A DNA stretch of 64,000 nucleotides from Hyphococcus sp. (GTDB taxonomy: Bacteria > Pseudomonadota > Alphaproteobacteria > Caulobacterales > Parvularculaceae), in contig JANQJK010000004.1 in assembly GCA_028281665.1 (NCBI GenBank), forward strand, positions 129,165 to 193,164, in the 5' to 3' direction. Below are positions 7,711 to 16,902 of the stretch, in pieces; the first letter of the stretch is position 1, and each line of letters begins with the position of its first letter. The notes below the pieces were generated by a model, which was not told the origin of the DNA, searched no databases, and saw only the letters and a list, made by a program, of their open reading frames with translations. Both the position numbers and the translations under genes were made by a program.

Positions 7711-10365
7711 GTGAATTCTCAATCGCGCGCCACGTTCATCAATATTGGTGAGCGGACCAACGTTACCGGGTCGGCGAAATTCCGAAAGCTGATCAAGAAC
7801 GACGACTATGAGGCCGCGCTCGCCGTGGCGCGTCAGCAGGTCGAGAACGGCGCGCAGATTGTCGACGTCAATATGGATGAAGGGATGCTGGACGGCGTCG
7901 CCGCCATGACGACGTTTCTGCGTCTCATTGCATCGGAGCCGGACATTTCCCGCGTGCCGATCATGATCGATTCCTCGAAATGGGAGGTGATCGAAGCCGG
8001 CCTCAAAAACGTGCAGGGCAAGGCGATCGTCAACTCAATTTCGCTGAAAGAGGGCGAGGCCCAGTTTCTGGACCAGGCAAAAAAGGTCATGCGCTATGGC
8101 GCGGCGACTGTCGTCATGGCGTTCGACGAGGAGGGGCAGGCCGACACCGCCGACCGCAAATTCGAAATCTGCGAACGGTCCTATCGTCTGCTGACCGGGG
8201 CGGGTTTCCCGCCTGAAGACATCATTTTCGATCCGAACATATTTGCCGTGGCGACGGGGATCGAAGAACACAATAATTACGCCGTTGACTTCATCGAAGC
8301 GACCCGCCGCATCAAGGAGAACCTGCCCCACGCAAAGGTCTCCGGCGGGGTCTCTAACATTTCCTTTTCGTTTCGCGGGAACGAGCCGGTGCGCGAGGCG
8401 ATGCACTCGGTGTTTCTCTATCACGCCATCCGGGCCGGAATGGACATGGGCATTGTCAATGCCGGCCAGCTCGCGATTTACGACGAGATTGCGCCGGACC
8501 TTCGCGAGCCCGTTGAGGATGTCATCCTCAATCGGCGCGACGATGCGACGGAACGATTGCTGGAAGTTGCGGAGAAGTATCGCGGCGAGGCCGGCAAGAG
8601 CACGGTGCAGGACTTGTCCTGGCGCGAAGGCGATGTCGAGGAGCGTCTGCGTCACGCGCTGATCAAGGGGATTACCGAGTATATTGTCGGCGACACCGAG
8701 GAGGCCCGCGTCAAACTCGGACGCCCGCTTCATGTCATCGAGGGACCGTTGATGGACGGGATGAATGTCGTCGGCGACCTCTTCGGATCCGGCAAGATGT
8801 TTCTGCCGCAGGTCGTGAAGTCGGCCCGCGTCATGAAGCAGGCGGTTGCGTACCTCACGCCGTTCATGGAAAAGGAAAAAGAAGAACAGGGTCTCGATCA
8901 GGGAAAACCCAACGGGGTCATCCTGATGGCGACCGTGAAGGGGGACGTTCACGATATCGGCAAGAACATCGTCGGCGTCGTTCTTCAGTGTAACAACTAT
9001 CAGGTCGTCGACCTCGGCGTGATGGTTCCGTCGTCGACCATTCTCGATGAGGCGCGCAAGCATGACGTCGATATCATCGGCGTTTCCGGCCTGATCACGC
9101 CGAGCCTCGACGAAATGCGCCATCTCGCGGCGGAAATGACACGGGAAGGGTTTGATATTCCGTTGCTGATCGGCGGCGCAACCACGAGCCGCGCTCATAC
9201 CGCGGTGAAAATCGCGCCGAACTATGATCACGGTGTCGTTTACGTAACCGACGCAAGCCGCGCTGTCGGCGTCGCCGGCGAGCTGATATCGCAAGAGCGG
9301 CGCGGCGCCTATCTGGAGAAAGTCGTTGAAGACCAGGCGAAAGTGCGCGCGAGTTACGGGGAGGGCGGGTCGAAAGCCCCCCGGGTTGCAATTGCGCAGG
9401 CGCGGGCGAACGCATTTACGCCGGACTGGTCCGGCTATACGCCGCCGAAACCGTCATTCACCGGCGTGCGCGTCTTTGAGGATTTCGATCTCAAGACTCT
9501 CGCGCGCTATATCGACTGGACGCCGTTCTTTCAGACCTGGGAGCTTGCGGGGCGCTATCCGCAAATTCTTGAAGACCCGATTGTGGGCGAGCCCGCCCGC
9601 GCGCTTTTTGACGACGCCCGGAAAATGCTGGCGCAGATTATCGACGAGCACCCCATTCGCGCCAACGGCGTTGTCGGCTTCTGGCCGGCAAATGCGCGCG
9701 GCGACGATATCGTTTTGTTTGCCGACGAAAACCGAAACGAAGAAATCGCAACCTTTCACGGGCTGCGCCAGCAGATCAAGAAACGCGACGACGGCGCCAA
9801 TTACTGTCTGTCCGATTTCGTCGCCCCGGAAGATACCGGCCTTCACGACTATATCGGCGCCTTTGCGGTAACGGCCGGCGTCGGCGAAGACGATTTCGCG
9901 GACTCTTTTGACAAGCGCAACGATAACTATTCCTCGATCCTTTCAAAGGCCCTCGCGGATCGGTTCGCCGAAGCGTTTGCCGAGTGTTTGCACGAAAAAG
10001 TCCGTCGCGAGCTTTGGGGATATGCGCCAGACGAAAATCTCACGACCGAGGAGCTGATCAAGGAAGCCTATCAGGGCATTCGCCCGGCGCCCGGTTATCC
10101 GGCGCAGCCCGACCATACGGAAAAATCGACATTGTTCCGGCTGCTCAATGCGGAAGAAAACGCCGGGATGAGCCTTACGGAAAGCTTCGCCATGTCGCCT
10201 GGCGCGTCGGTCAGCGGGCTCTACTTCTCGCACCCGCAATCGCTCTATTTCGGCGTCGGCAAAATCGACGCCGATCAGGTGAAAGACTATGCAAAAAGGA
10301 AAGACATGGCGGTGCAGGAAACAGAGCGTTGGCTATCGCCAATTCTCAATTACGAATCGTCCTGA
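7711..10365 (+). CDS. metH: Cobalamin-dependent methionine synthase, folate/B12/activation part only
   Basis: MetH transfers methyl from methyl-THF through cobalamin to homocysteine. This 884-residue protein starts (GTG, with AGGAA 7 nt upstream) directly with the pterin-binding domain ([20 protein letters not shown], residues 10-270). It continues with the B12 cap domain, the B12 Rossmann domain with the cobalt-binding signature DVHDIG at 412-417 (His414), and the reactivation domain, with the SAM-binding RPAPGYP at 791-797. The N-terminal homocysteine-binding, zinc-bearing barrel of full-length MetH (about 330 residues) is absent. Split metH genes are known in Alphaproteobacteria, but here the partner is not adjacent and was not found in the window, so activity needs a separate homocysteine methyltransferase module encoded elsewhere. 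Confidence 0.96.
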   Translation: MNSQSRATFINIGERTNVTGSAKFRKLIKNDDYEAALAVARQQVENGAQIVDVNMDEGMLDGVAAMTTFLRLIASEPDISRVPIMIDSSKWEVIEAGLKNVQGKAIVNSISLKEGEAQFLDQAKKVMRYGAATVVMAFDEEGQADTADRKFEICERSYRLLTGAGFPPEDIIFDPNIFAVATGIEEHNNYAVDFIEATRRIKENLPHAKVSGGVSNISFSFRGNEPVREAMHSVFLYHAIRAGMDMGIVNAGQLAIYDEIAPDLREPVEDVILNRRDDATERLLEVAEKYRGEAGKSTVQDLSWREGDVEERLRHALIKGITEYIVGDTEEARVKLGRPLHVIEGPLMDGMNVVGDLFGSGKMFLPQVVKSARVMKQAVAYLTPFMEKEKEEQGLDQGKPNGVILMATVKGDVHDIGKNIVGVVLQCNNYQVVDLGVMVPSSTILDEARKHDVDIIGVSGLITPSLDEMRHLAAEMTREGFDIPLLIGGATTSRAHTAVKIAPNYDHGVVYVTDASRAVGVAGELISQERRGAYLEKVVEDQAKVRASYGEGGSKAPRVAIAQARANAFTPDWSGYTPPKPSFTGVRVFEDFDLKTLARYIDWTPFFQTWELAGRYPQILEDPIVGEPARALFDDARKMLAQIIDEHPIRANGVVGFWPANARGDDIVLFADENRNEEIATFHGLRQQIKKRDDGANYCLSDFVAPEDTGLHDYIGAFAVTAGVGEDDFADSFDKRNDNYSSILSKALADRFAEAFAECLHEKVRRELWGYAPDENLTTEELIKEAYQGIRPAPGYPAQPDHTEKSTLFRLLNAEENAGMSLTESFAMSPGASVSGLYFSHPQSLYFGVGKIDADQVKDYAKRKDMAVQETERWLSPILNYESS

Positions 10366-10369
10366 TCGC

Positions 10370-10486
10370 TCAGAAAAAGGTTTTCAGAACAATCAGGCCG
10401 AGGCCCATAAACGCCGCGCCGCATAAGAGCCCGCTGACGAGAACCCCAAGTTCTTCGAAGTCAAATCCCACGACTCGCCCCGACAT
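10370..10486 (-). CDS. Possible 38-residue single-span membrane peptide
   Basis: A short reading frame opposite to metH and 4 bp from its stop encodes MSGRVVGFDFEELGVL followed by a hydrophobic stretch (VSGLLCGAAFMGLGLIVL) and KTFF. The single transmembrane helix with a short charged N-terminus resembles small membrane proteins. No good ribosome site is seen directly before the ATG, and the frame stays open for 23 codons upstream without another start. It could be chance. It matches no family known to me. Confidence 0.35.
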   Translation of the reverse strand: MSGRVVGFDFEELGVLVSGLLCGAAFMGLGLIVLKTFF

Positions 10487-10718
10487 GAACGTTTCGACGG
10501 TGAAACTTTCCGTGTGAAAAAATTGTGTCGCTAAAATTTCAGTTTTGCAAACACATCAAATACTTACGTTGCGCATTGCGTGCGCTTGAATAGACGTAAC
10601 TGTACAAGAAATATGGAAACTTTTTCTGTACAATAGTTTTCCACAAGTTCGCGGCGCCGACTTTCGCGGGTCGCAAATCGACCTTTTATTCGCTCCATTC
10701 GAGGGCTACACCGAAAAG
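10487..10718. other. AT-rich intergenic leader with inverted repeats
   Basis: This stretch has no convincing gene. It is markedly AT-rich for this genome and holds two short inverted repeats: TTACGT (10564-10569) with ACGTAA (10594-10599), and TGTACA at 10601-10606 and 10627-10632 flanked by A/T tracts. It probably carries the promoter of the downstream TerB/J-domain gene, but no clear -35/-10 pair could be fixed. Confidence 0.5.
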
Positions 10719-11414
10719 ATGAGTATCTGGGATCGGATCGGCGCACTTCTCGAAGGCGCGCGCAAGCTGACGCTGGGCGCCGTTCTGGAAAACCTTGCGG
10801 CGCAAAAACAGCGCCGCAATGAAGCGGCGTTTTCGATCGCGCTGATTGCGTTGTCTGCAAAAATGGCGAAGGCCGACGGTGTTGTCACCGACGACGAAAT
10901 TGTGGCGTTTGGAGATTTCTTTCAGTTCCCGGAATCGGAAGCGGACAAAGTGCGGATGATCTTTCACCTCGCCCAGCAGGATGTGGCGGGGTTTGAAGAA
11001 TATCTGCGCAAGGTCGCGCGGATTTTCGATGATGCGCCGGCGGTGCTGGAAGACGTGCTGGATTGCCTCTTTTATGTCGCCGCTGCCGATGGCGTGGCGC
11101 ATCCGCGCGAGCTGGAACTCCTTGAAGAGGCGGCGAAAATTTTCGCAACGCCCGCCGATGCGTGGCGCCGCCTGAAGGCGGCGCATCTGGGGCTCGGAGA
11201 CGACGATCCGTGGCTGATACTCGGGCTGGAGCCCGGCGCCGGACAAACAGAGATAAAGGGCGCATATCGGGCGCTGGTTCGGGACCATCATCCGGACGCG
11301 CTGATCGCCCGCGGCGTCCCGGCCGATCTCGTGCGAATCGCCGAAGGTCGAATGGCGGCGATCAATACAGCTTACGAGCGAATCTTAACTGAAATTGAGG
11401 CGAAACCGGCTTAG
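10719..11414 (+). CDS. TerB-like / J-domain protein (DjlA-like, soluble)
   Basis: A 231-residue protein with an N-terminal TerB-like helical domain (residues about 30-150, ALIALSAKMAKADGVVTDDE and CLFYVAAADGVAHPRELELLEE, two acidic repeats) and a C-terminal J domain (about 170-228) with the HPD motif at 191-193. J domains stimulate the ATPase of Hsp70/DnaK, so this is a DnaK co-chaperone related to DjlA, but without the N-terminal membrane anchor of E. coli DjlA. It stands alone with a long AT-rich leader. Client proteins unknown. Confidence 0.88.
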   Translation: MSIWDRIGALLEGARKLTLGAVLENLAAQKQRRNEAAFSIALIALSAKMAKADGVVTDDEIVAFGDFFQFPESEADKVRMIFHLAQQDVAGFEEYLRKVARIFDDAPAVLEDVLDCLFYVAAADGVAHPRELELLEEAAKIFATPADAWRRLKAAHLGLGDDDPWLILGLEPGAGQTEIKGAYRALVRDHHPDALIARGVPADLVRIAEGRMAAINTAYERILTEIEAKPA

Positions 11415-11511
11415 TTTCGCCAATCCTGTGAGCGATAAGCTGGACGAACGGCCCGGTGTTTGCTTTGATATAAGATAACGCGCCGGGGTGCTTCAGGCGC
11501 GGGAGTGGTGT

Positions 11512-11739
11512 GTGACGTTGAATACGAACGACCAGCGATCAAAGCTTTCCAAAGTCTCGTCATCGGGAGTCGTGGCGCAGATCAGCGACGCCGCTTCTTT
11601 TTGGGGGGTCATTCTGGTGTCCGCCGCCGCCATCGCCGCCATTGCCCTGGCGACGCCTTTCGTGCTGGTGGTCGCCGCGGTCGCCGGGCTCGTTGCGGGC
11701 AACAAGCGACATTCCACCTGGCGACCGGCGCGCGCCTGA
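11512..11739 (+). CDS. Small membrane protein of unknown function
   Basis: A 75-residue protein with a polar Ser/Lys-rich N-terminus and one or two closely spaced hydrophobic segments (residues about 25-64: FWGVILVSAAAIAAIALATP, then FVLVVAAVAGLVAG), ending in a basic tail. The GTG at 11512 is preceded by GGGAG at 6 nt spacing, which favours it over the upstream in-frame TTG/ATG-like starts. No family recognised. It lies alone between the J-domain gene and the EamA transporter. Confidence 0.6.
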   Translation: MTLNTNDQRSKLSKVSSSGVVAQISDAASFWGVILVSAAAIAAIALATPFVLVVAAVAGLVAGNKRHSTWRPARA

Positions 11740-11841
11740 CCGGCGCATTTGAGGCCCCGCATTCCTCGCATTTTTGTTTGAAGACTGCCGCCGTTTCGGC
11801 GTAGGGCGGGCTATGCACAGCACAGCACCACAGAGACCGGC

Positions 11842-12753
11842 ATGAGCGCGCGCGAACTTGGCGTGCTTCTCGCCATGTGCCTGATCTGGGGTTTCCACTT
11901 CATTGTGATCAAGGTCGCCGTGGCCGAGCTGCAACCGATGTTTTACGCGGCGATCCGCATGACCCTCGTCGCCGCGATCATGGCGCCGTTTCTCAGATGG
12001 CGCGAAGGGGAAATGCGATTGATCTTCGCGGCGGGAATTTGCCTTGGCGCGCTCAACTATGCGTTCATGTTTTCCGGTGTGAAATACGCGACCGCTTCTG
12101 TGGCGGCCATCGCAATCGAGCTTCATGTGCCCTTTGCGACAATTCTGTCGGTCATGTTTCTGAAGGACCGTATCGGCATCAGGCGCATCATCGGGATTAC
12201 ATTCGCGTTTTTTGGCGTTGTCATTATTGCCCTTGGCAAGAATGAGGGCGCCGGGCCGGACGTGAATATTCCGTTGGGCGTTGCGCTCATCGCCGGCGGC
12301 GCCTTTGTGGAAGCCGTCGGCGCGGTGCTGGTAAAAAAAGCGACGAAATTCAAACCCCACGAATTGCTTGCATGGTTCGCTTTGATCGGCGCGGGCGGCC
12401 TGTGGCTTCTCACATTCTCGCTCGACAGCGGTCATGGCGCGGCGTTTGCGGCGAGCGACAAGCCGCTCATCGTCGGGGCGATCCTTTATTCCGCCATTGG
12501 CGGGTCGATTATCGGTCACACAGCCTATTACTGGCTGTTGCAGCGACTGCCGGTCAGCGTTGTCACCCCGAGCGTTCTGCTAACGACGCTGATTGCCGTC
12601 TTTTTCGGCGTGGTCCTGCTGGGCGATCCGTTTGGGCCGCGGATGATCGCCGGCGCATTGATGGTGCTTGCCGGCGTCGGTTTCGTCCTTTTGCGCAACA
12701 GCCGCAAACAGGACATAAAAGCGCCCATGCATGAACCGGGAGCGCTGCCGTGA
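11842..12753 (+). CDS. EamA-family drug/metabolite transporter
   Basis: A 303-residue inner-membrane protein with about ten hydrophobic segments in two EamA repeats: first LLAMCLIWGFHFIVIKVAVAELQPMFYAAIRM, second PLGVALIAGGAFVEAVGAVLVKKATK. The second half contains the usual GHTAYYWLLQRLPVSVVTPSVLLTTLIAVFFGVVLLGD. Members export small metabolites, amino acids or nucleotides; the substrate cannot be predicted. Its stop overlaps the start of the amidase gene by 4 nt, so the two are translationally coupled, which hints at a role in cell-wall turnover product handling (inference only). Confidence 0.9.
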   Translation: MSARELGVLLAMCLIWGFHFIVIKVAVAELQPMFYAAIRMTLVAAIMAPFLRWREGEMRLIFAAGICLGALNYAFMFSGVKYATASVAAIAIELHVPFATILSVMFLKDRIGIRRIIGITFAFFGVVIIALGKNEGAGPDVNIPLGVALIAGGAFVEAVGAVLVKKATKFKPHELLAWFALIGAGGLWLLTFSLDSGHGAAFAASDKPLIVGAILYSAIGGSIIGHTAYYWLLQRLPVSVVTPSVLLTTLIAVFFGVVLLGDPFGPRMIAGALMVLAGVGFVLLRNSRKQDIKAPMHEPGALP

Positions 12754-13427
12754 GAGTGACCGAGGCGCCGTCGCCGAATTTCGACGACCGTGGACGCAAT
12801 GTCGACATGATCGTCCTGCATTACACCGGCATGAAAACCGGCGCGGAGGCCCTAGCGCGCATGCGCGACCCGGAAGCGAAAGTCAGCGCTCATTATATGG
12901 TCGAGAGGAATGGCGATGTTTTTCGGCTCGTTGCAGAAGATAAACGCGCCTGGCATGCGGGGGTCGCCTCATGGAAAGGCGAAACGGACATAAATGCGCG
13001 GGCGGTGGGAATCGAGATCGTGAATCCGGGTCATGAATTCGGATACGAAGAGTTTCCTGACGTGCAGATCGGCGCCGTCATCGCGTTGATCAAAGACATC
13101 CGTACACGCCATGACGTGTCGCCGGCGATGGTGCTCGGCCATTCCGATGTGGCCCCCCGCCGAAAAGAAGACCCCGGCGAGAAGTTTCCCTGGGAACGGC
13201 TGGCCGCAGAGGGCGTCGCCGTCGGGCCTTATGGCGGCGACGGTTCGGGCGGCGAGGGCGTATCCTGTGACGATGCGCTGAAGAGGCTTCAGGCGATCGG
13301 CTATGACGCGTCGGCGGGCGATCACGCCGCGGGCCTTCTCGCCTTCCAGCGCCGCTTCTGCCCCGCGTCGCTGGGGCAGGGCTTTGATCGCCGGACGAAA
13401 GCGGCCCTCCTGTCACTTGCAGACTGA
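12750..13427 (+). CDS. N-acetylmuramoyl-L-alanine amidase with peptidoglycan-binding tail
   Basis: A zinc amidase of the Amidase_2 (AmpD/AmiD) fold that cleaves the bond between N-acetylmuramic acid and the stem peptide. Putative zinc ligands are His24 (IVLHYTG), His131 (LGHSDVAP) and Asp141 (KEDPG); Glu89 (VGIEIVN) is the likely catalytic acid. Residues about 175-225 resemble a peptidoglycan-binding domain 1 repeat (DALKRLQAIGYD...LLAFQRRF). No signal peptide is visible, which favours a cytoplasmic AmpD-like recycling role, whereas AmiD is an outer-membrane lipoprotein. GTG start overlaps the transporter stop. Confidence 0.92.
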   Translation: MRVTEAPSPNFDDRGRNVDMIVLHYTGMKTGAEALARMRDPEAKVSAHYMVERNGDVFRLVAEDKRAWHAGVASWKGETDINARAVGIEIVNPGHEFGYEEFPDVQIGAVIALIKDIRTRHDVSPAMVLGHSDVAPRRKEDPGEKFPWERLAAEGVAVGPYGGDGSGGEGVSCDDALKRLQAIGYDASAGDHAAGLLAFQRRFCPASLGQGFDRRTKAALLSLAD

Positions 13428-13480
13428 TCCAAAAACGGCGCCCGGGAGTAACACCTATGCATGGGCCACTGTGAGGTTGG

Positions 13481-14308
13481 GTGAAAAATTCAGCGCCAGT
13501 AATTGTCGCCGCGCTTTTCGCGGCTTTTTCGTTGGCGCCCGCCGCGGCCCAGCCGCCGGAACCCCCGGACGGATGGAGCCTTTCCGTTGGCGCCGGTACG
13601 CTCGTTTCGCCCGCTTATCGGGGCGATGACGACTACCGGCCGTCACTGCTGCCCAACATAGAAATTGCATACGGGGACGACTTCTTTGCGTCGGTGCAGG
13701 AGGGCGTCGGCTATAATGTCGTGAACGGCGAGGGGCTTCGGTTGGGGCCCATTGCGCGGATCGAGTTCTCCCGCGACGCCGACGGAAGCCAGCCCTTCGC
13801 CATCGCCGGCGATCGCACGACCGACCTGATCGGCCTCGGCGACGTGGCGACGACCATTGAACTGGGCGGCTTCGCAGAAGTCGACATCGGGCCGCTGACG
13901 GCGACCGTGGAAGCGCGTCAGGCCGTTAACGGACATGACGGGTTCGTCGCCGATGCGGGCCTTCGATATGGGGGCCGCTCATTCGCCTTCGGCCCGCCGA
14001 TTATCTATTCCCTCGGGCCGCGGATGCGGGTGGTCGACGGACGTTACAACAGCGCTTATTTCGGCGTGACGCCCGCCCAGTCGCTGGCTTCCGGCCTGCC
14101 GGTATACGACGCCGACGGAGGCGTCCATTCCGTCGGCGCCGGCGCGACGTTTATCCTGCCGCTCAGCCGCGACAACAAAATGAGCGCCGTGTTCATCGCC
14201 GGCTATGACCGCCTGACCGGCGACGCAGGCGATGCGCCGCTGGTCCAGCTGCGCGGCTCGCGCAACCAGGCGAGCGTCGGCCTGTTCTTCAGCTATCGCC
14301 TGTTTTAG
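13481..14308 (+). CDS. MipA/OmpV family outer-membrane protein
   Basis: A 275-residue protein with a Sec signal peptide (KNSAPVIVAALFAAFSLAPAAAQ) and a beta-barrel of the MipA/OmpV family: WSLSVGAGTLVSPAYRGDDDYRPSLLPNIEIAYGD and the C-terminal ASVGLFFSYRLF, ending in Phe. MipA of E. coli scaffolds MltA and PBP1B; OmpV-type proteins also act as adhesins or porins. GTG start with GAGG upstream. Position after a peptidoglycan amidase is compatible with a wall-related role, without proof. Confidence 0.9.
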   Translation: MKNSAPVIVAALFAAFSLAPAAAQPPEPPDGWSLSVGAGTLVSPAYRGDDDYRPSLLPNIEIAYGDDFFASVQEGVGYNVVNGEGLRLGPIARIEFSRDADGSQPFAIAGDRTTDLIGLGDVATTIELGGFAEVDIGPLTATVEARQAVNGHDGFVADAGLRYGGRSFAFGPPIIYSLGPRMRVVDGRYNSAYFGVTPAQSLASGLPVYDADGGVHSVGAGATFILPLSRDNKMSAVFIAGYDRLTGDAGDAPLVQLRGSRNQASVGLFFSYRLF

Positions 14309-14345
14309 CCGGCCCGCTTGACGCCTCGCTCTCGGGCGGCCACAT

Positions 14346-14756
14346 GAGGCCCGCCAGACGGTCGGACGGCCGCGGCGGGTTTCATCCCGTCGAGGAAAGT
14401 CCGGGCTCCATGGAAACACGGCGCCGGGTAACGCCCGGCCGGGAAGCGCAGCAATGTGCGGCCCGAGGGAAAGCGCCACAGAAAACAGACCGCCCCGTTT
14501 TCGGGGTAAGGGTGAAAAGGTGCGGTAAGAGCGCACCGCCGCCCCAGCAATGGGACGGGCAGGGCAAGCCCCGCCGGGAGCAAGACCGAATAGGGACAGC
14601 GCGCCGTTATTGTTTCGGCAATGGCGACAGGCGCGTTTTCACGCCCATGCTGTCCGGGTTGGTTGCTTGAGCGCGTCAGCAATGGCGCGCCCAGAGGAAT
14701 GGTCGTCGCTCAGCAATGAGTACAGAACCCGGCTTACAGACCGTCTGGCCTTTTGT
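14346..14756 (+). ncRNA. rnpB: RNase P RNA, bacterial type A
   Basis: The RNA subunit of RNase P, which matures tRNA 5' ends. The conserved 5' core GAGGAAAGTCCGGGCTCC and the 3' core ACAGAACCCGGCTTACAG are present and can form P4. The P1 helix is closed by an 11-bp perfect match between GCCAGACGGTC (14353-14363) and GACCGTCTGGC (14739-14749). It is followed by TTTTGTTTTT, which should end transcription. The internal GAGGGAAAGCGCCACAGAAAACAGACCGCC region is also typical. Ends are set from P1 and may be off by a few bases. Confidence 0.96.
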
Positions 14757-14834
14757 TTTTGGACCTGTTGAATTACCTGACGCGCCTCATTCCGCGCTGC
14801 GCAGGAAAGATCGATCAGATAAAGGAATGCGTTT

Positions 14835-15320
14835 ATGCCCTCATTCGATATTGTTTCTGAAATCGAGACGGCCGAAGCCGAAAACGCCGTCGCCAACGTC
14901 ACACGCGAAATCGGGACGCGCTATGATTTCAAGGGATCCAAGTCGACCATTGAAATGGCCGACGGCGTCATCACGATCTTTGCCGATGACGACATGAAGC
15001 TGCGTCAGATGCACGAACTCCTCCAGGGGCACATGCAAAAACGCGGCATTGAGCCGGGCTCGCTGGATTACCAGAAAGAAGAACCGGCGGCGGGCCAGTC
15101 CGTGCGCCAGCGCGTGCTCCTGAAGGAGGGTATCGGCAAGGATCTCGCCAAGGACATTGTGAAGAAGGTCAAGGGCGAGAAATTCAAGGTCCAGGTGGCG
15201 ATCCAGGGCGAGGAACTGCGCGTGACGGGCAAGAAGCGCGACGACCTCCAGGCGGTAATCGCTTTCGTCAAAGGGCTGAAACTGGAGCAGCCTCTGCAAT
15301 ACAAGAATTTCAGGGACTGA
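14835..15320 (+). CDS. yajQ: YajQ-family nucleotide-binding protein
   Basis: A 161-residue cytosolic protein of the YajQ family (DUF520): MPSFDIVSEIETAEAENAV, REIGTRYDFKGSKSTIE, VRQRVLLKEGIGKDLAKDIVK, VTGKKRDDLQAVIAFVK, with C-terminal LQYKNFRD. Members form two ferredoxin-like folds; a Xanthomonas homologue binds cyclic di-GMP and others bind RNA or nucleotides. Full length. It stands alone just after rnpB. Confidence 0.95.
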   Translation: MPSFDIVSEIETAEAENAVANVTREIGTRYDFKGSKSTIEMADGVITIFADDDMKLRQMHELLQGHMQKRGIEPGSLDYQKEEPAAGQSVRQRVLLKEGIGKDLAKDIVKKVKGEKFKVQVAIQGEELRVTGKKRDDLQAVIAFVKGLKLEQPLQYKNFRD

Positions 15321-15437
15321 TTTCGAGGACGGCCCCCGAATCAGATTTGGGGATCGGCCGCCGGGCTTTCTGAACGACCGCCTAGCCAGCGCCGCCGCCT
15401 TCCGATATGACCGGATTCGTCGACCCGGAGCACGCGC

Positions 15438-15686
15438 ATGTCTGATATCGAGCAGCCGCTACTTGAGATTATTAAGGAGCACGCCGTCGGCCTGACGGCG
15501 CCCCTGACGCGGGAAACGCCGATTGCCGATCTCGGCATCGACAGTTTTTCCATTGTCGAAATCATCTACGAAGTTGAAGAAAAACTCGGCGTCGATGTGC
15601 CGTTTAACGCCAACGAAAATCCCTTCGGCGATATGAACAGCGTTGGCGACCTCGTCGACGCTTTGCAAAAACTCATCGACCAATAA
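15438..15686 (+). CDS. Acyl carrier protein
   Basis: An 82-residue carrier protein with the phosphopantetheine attachment serine in the motif LGIDSFSIVE (Ser36) and acidic helices II and III. It differs from housekeeping AcpP (no DSLDTVE) and resembles accessory carriers such as NodF in the segment IVEIIYEVEEKLGVDVPFN. It lies 7 nt before a ketosynthase gene, so the pair probably builds a special acyl chain in the cytoplasm; the product is unknown. Confidence 0.92.
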   Translation: MSDIEQPLLEIIKEHAVGLTAPLTRETPIADLGIDSFSIVEIIYEVEEKLGVDVPFNANENPFGDMNSVGDLVDALQKLIDQ

Positions 15687-15693
15687 GGCGGCC

Positions 15694-16902
15694 ATGACGC
15701 GTAATGTTGTCGTAACAGGCTACGGCGTGATTTCGCCGATTGGCGCGGACGCGGCGTCGTTTCGCGACTGCCTTGCGAACGGCCGGTGCGGCATCGCGTC
15801 GGACACGTTTTCCATAGAGGAATTGTCGATCACCCTGCCGGGCGCCCGGGTCAACAACATTGATGCGCGGATCGACGCCCTCGGTCCGGCGTTGAAACGG
15901 GCCGATCGCGTATCGCAAATGGCGGTGCTGGCGGCCGACGAAGCGATTGCCCATGCGGGCCTCGAATTTGACGATGAGACAAGCGCGCGCACGGCCTGCA
16001 TTATCGGGTCCGGCATTGGCGGGCAGGGTTCCTTCGACCGTTCCTATTACGACATGCTGAAGAAGGAGCGCCGGCCGCATCCGCTGACAATCCTGCGGGT
16101 CATTCCGAATGCGCCGGCGAGCCACGTGTCGATCCGGCACGGTCTGCGCGGCCCCTCATTCGCAATCGCCAGCGCCTGCGCGTCGGCGACCCATTCCATC
16201 GGCGTATGCGCGGATATCATTCGCGGCGGATCCGCCGATGTTGGCCTCGCCGGCGCATCGGAAGCCGTGCTGACCTACGGCGCCCTCGAAGCCTGGAGCG
16301 CCATGCGTATTCTAGCGGACGAGACCTGCCGGCCATTCTCCAAAAACCGGAACGGGCTTTCGATTGGCGAGGGCGCGGGGGTTCTGGTGCTGGAGGAAGA
16401 AGATCATGCAAAGGCGCGCGGCGCGACCATCATCGCTCGGCTGACCGGTTTCGGCATGAATGCGGACGGCAAGGACATGATCAATCCTTCCATGGAAGGC
16501 GCCGCGGCGTGCATGAAGGCAGCGTTGCAAAATGTGCGGATCGACGAGCCGTCTGCGGTGTATGTGAACGCCCACGGCACCGGCACGTTCCTCAACGACC
16601 CCACGGAAACAAAAGCTATTCGTGAAACATTCGGCGCCGGGGCCGATGATCTCATCGTGTCGTCGACAAAATCGATGCACGGGCATCTATTGGGCGCCGC
16701 CGGTGGTATTGAAGCTATCGCGTCTGTCATGACGCTGGAGACGGGCGTCGTGCCGCCGACCATAAATCTCGACGAGCCGGATCCGGACTGTGATTTGAAT
16801 TATGCGCCGAACGAGGCTGTCGAACGGCGCATAAATATTGCGGTATCGAATTCGTTTGCCTTCGGCGGCATGAACGCCGCCGCGGTTTTCGAAAAACCTT
16901 AG
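15694..16902 (+). CDS. Beta-ketoacyl-ACP synthase (FabF/NodE-like)
   Basis: A 402-residue condensing enzyme that elongates acyl chains by decarboxylative Claisen condensation. The catalytic triad is visible: Cys162 (ASACASATHS), His294 (NAHGTGT) and His331 (MHGHLLGAAGG). The N-terminus VVVTGYGVISPIG is canonical. The ATG at 15694 has AAGGCGG upstream and follows the ACP stop by 7 nt; longer in-frame starts would overlap the ACP gene. With its own ACP and no other fatty-acid genes nearby it is likely an accessory synthase and not the housekeeping FabF. It converges on the next gene with a 4-nt overlap. Confidence 0.93.
   Translation: MTRNVVVTGYGVISPIGADAASFRDCLANGRCGIASDTFSIEELSITLPGARVNNIDARIDALGPALKRADRVSQMAVLAADEAIAHAGLEFDDETSARTACIIGSGIGGQGSFDRSYYDMLKKERRPHPLTILRVIPNAPASHVSIRHGLRGPSFAIASACASATHSIGVCADIIRGGSADVGLAGASEAVLTYGALEAWSAMRILADETCRPFSKNRNGLSIGEGAGVLVLEEEDHAKARGATIIARLTGFGMNADGKDMINPSMEGAAACMKAALQNVRIDEPSAVYVNAHGTGTFLNDPTETKAIRETFGAGADDLIVSSTKSMHGHLLGAAGGIEAIASVMTLETGVVPPTINLDEPDPDCDLNYAPNEAVERRINIAVSNSFAFGGMNAAAVFEKP

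Noticed and set aside
11560-12519. 319-codon minus-strand frame over the EamA gene
   Set aside because: Translation is highly charged and low in complexity; the plus strand encodes a clear transporter.
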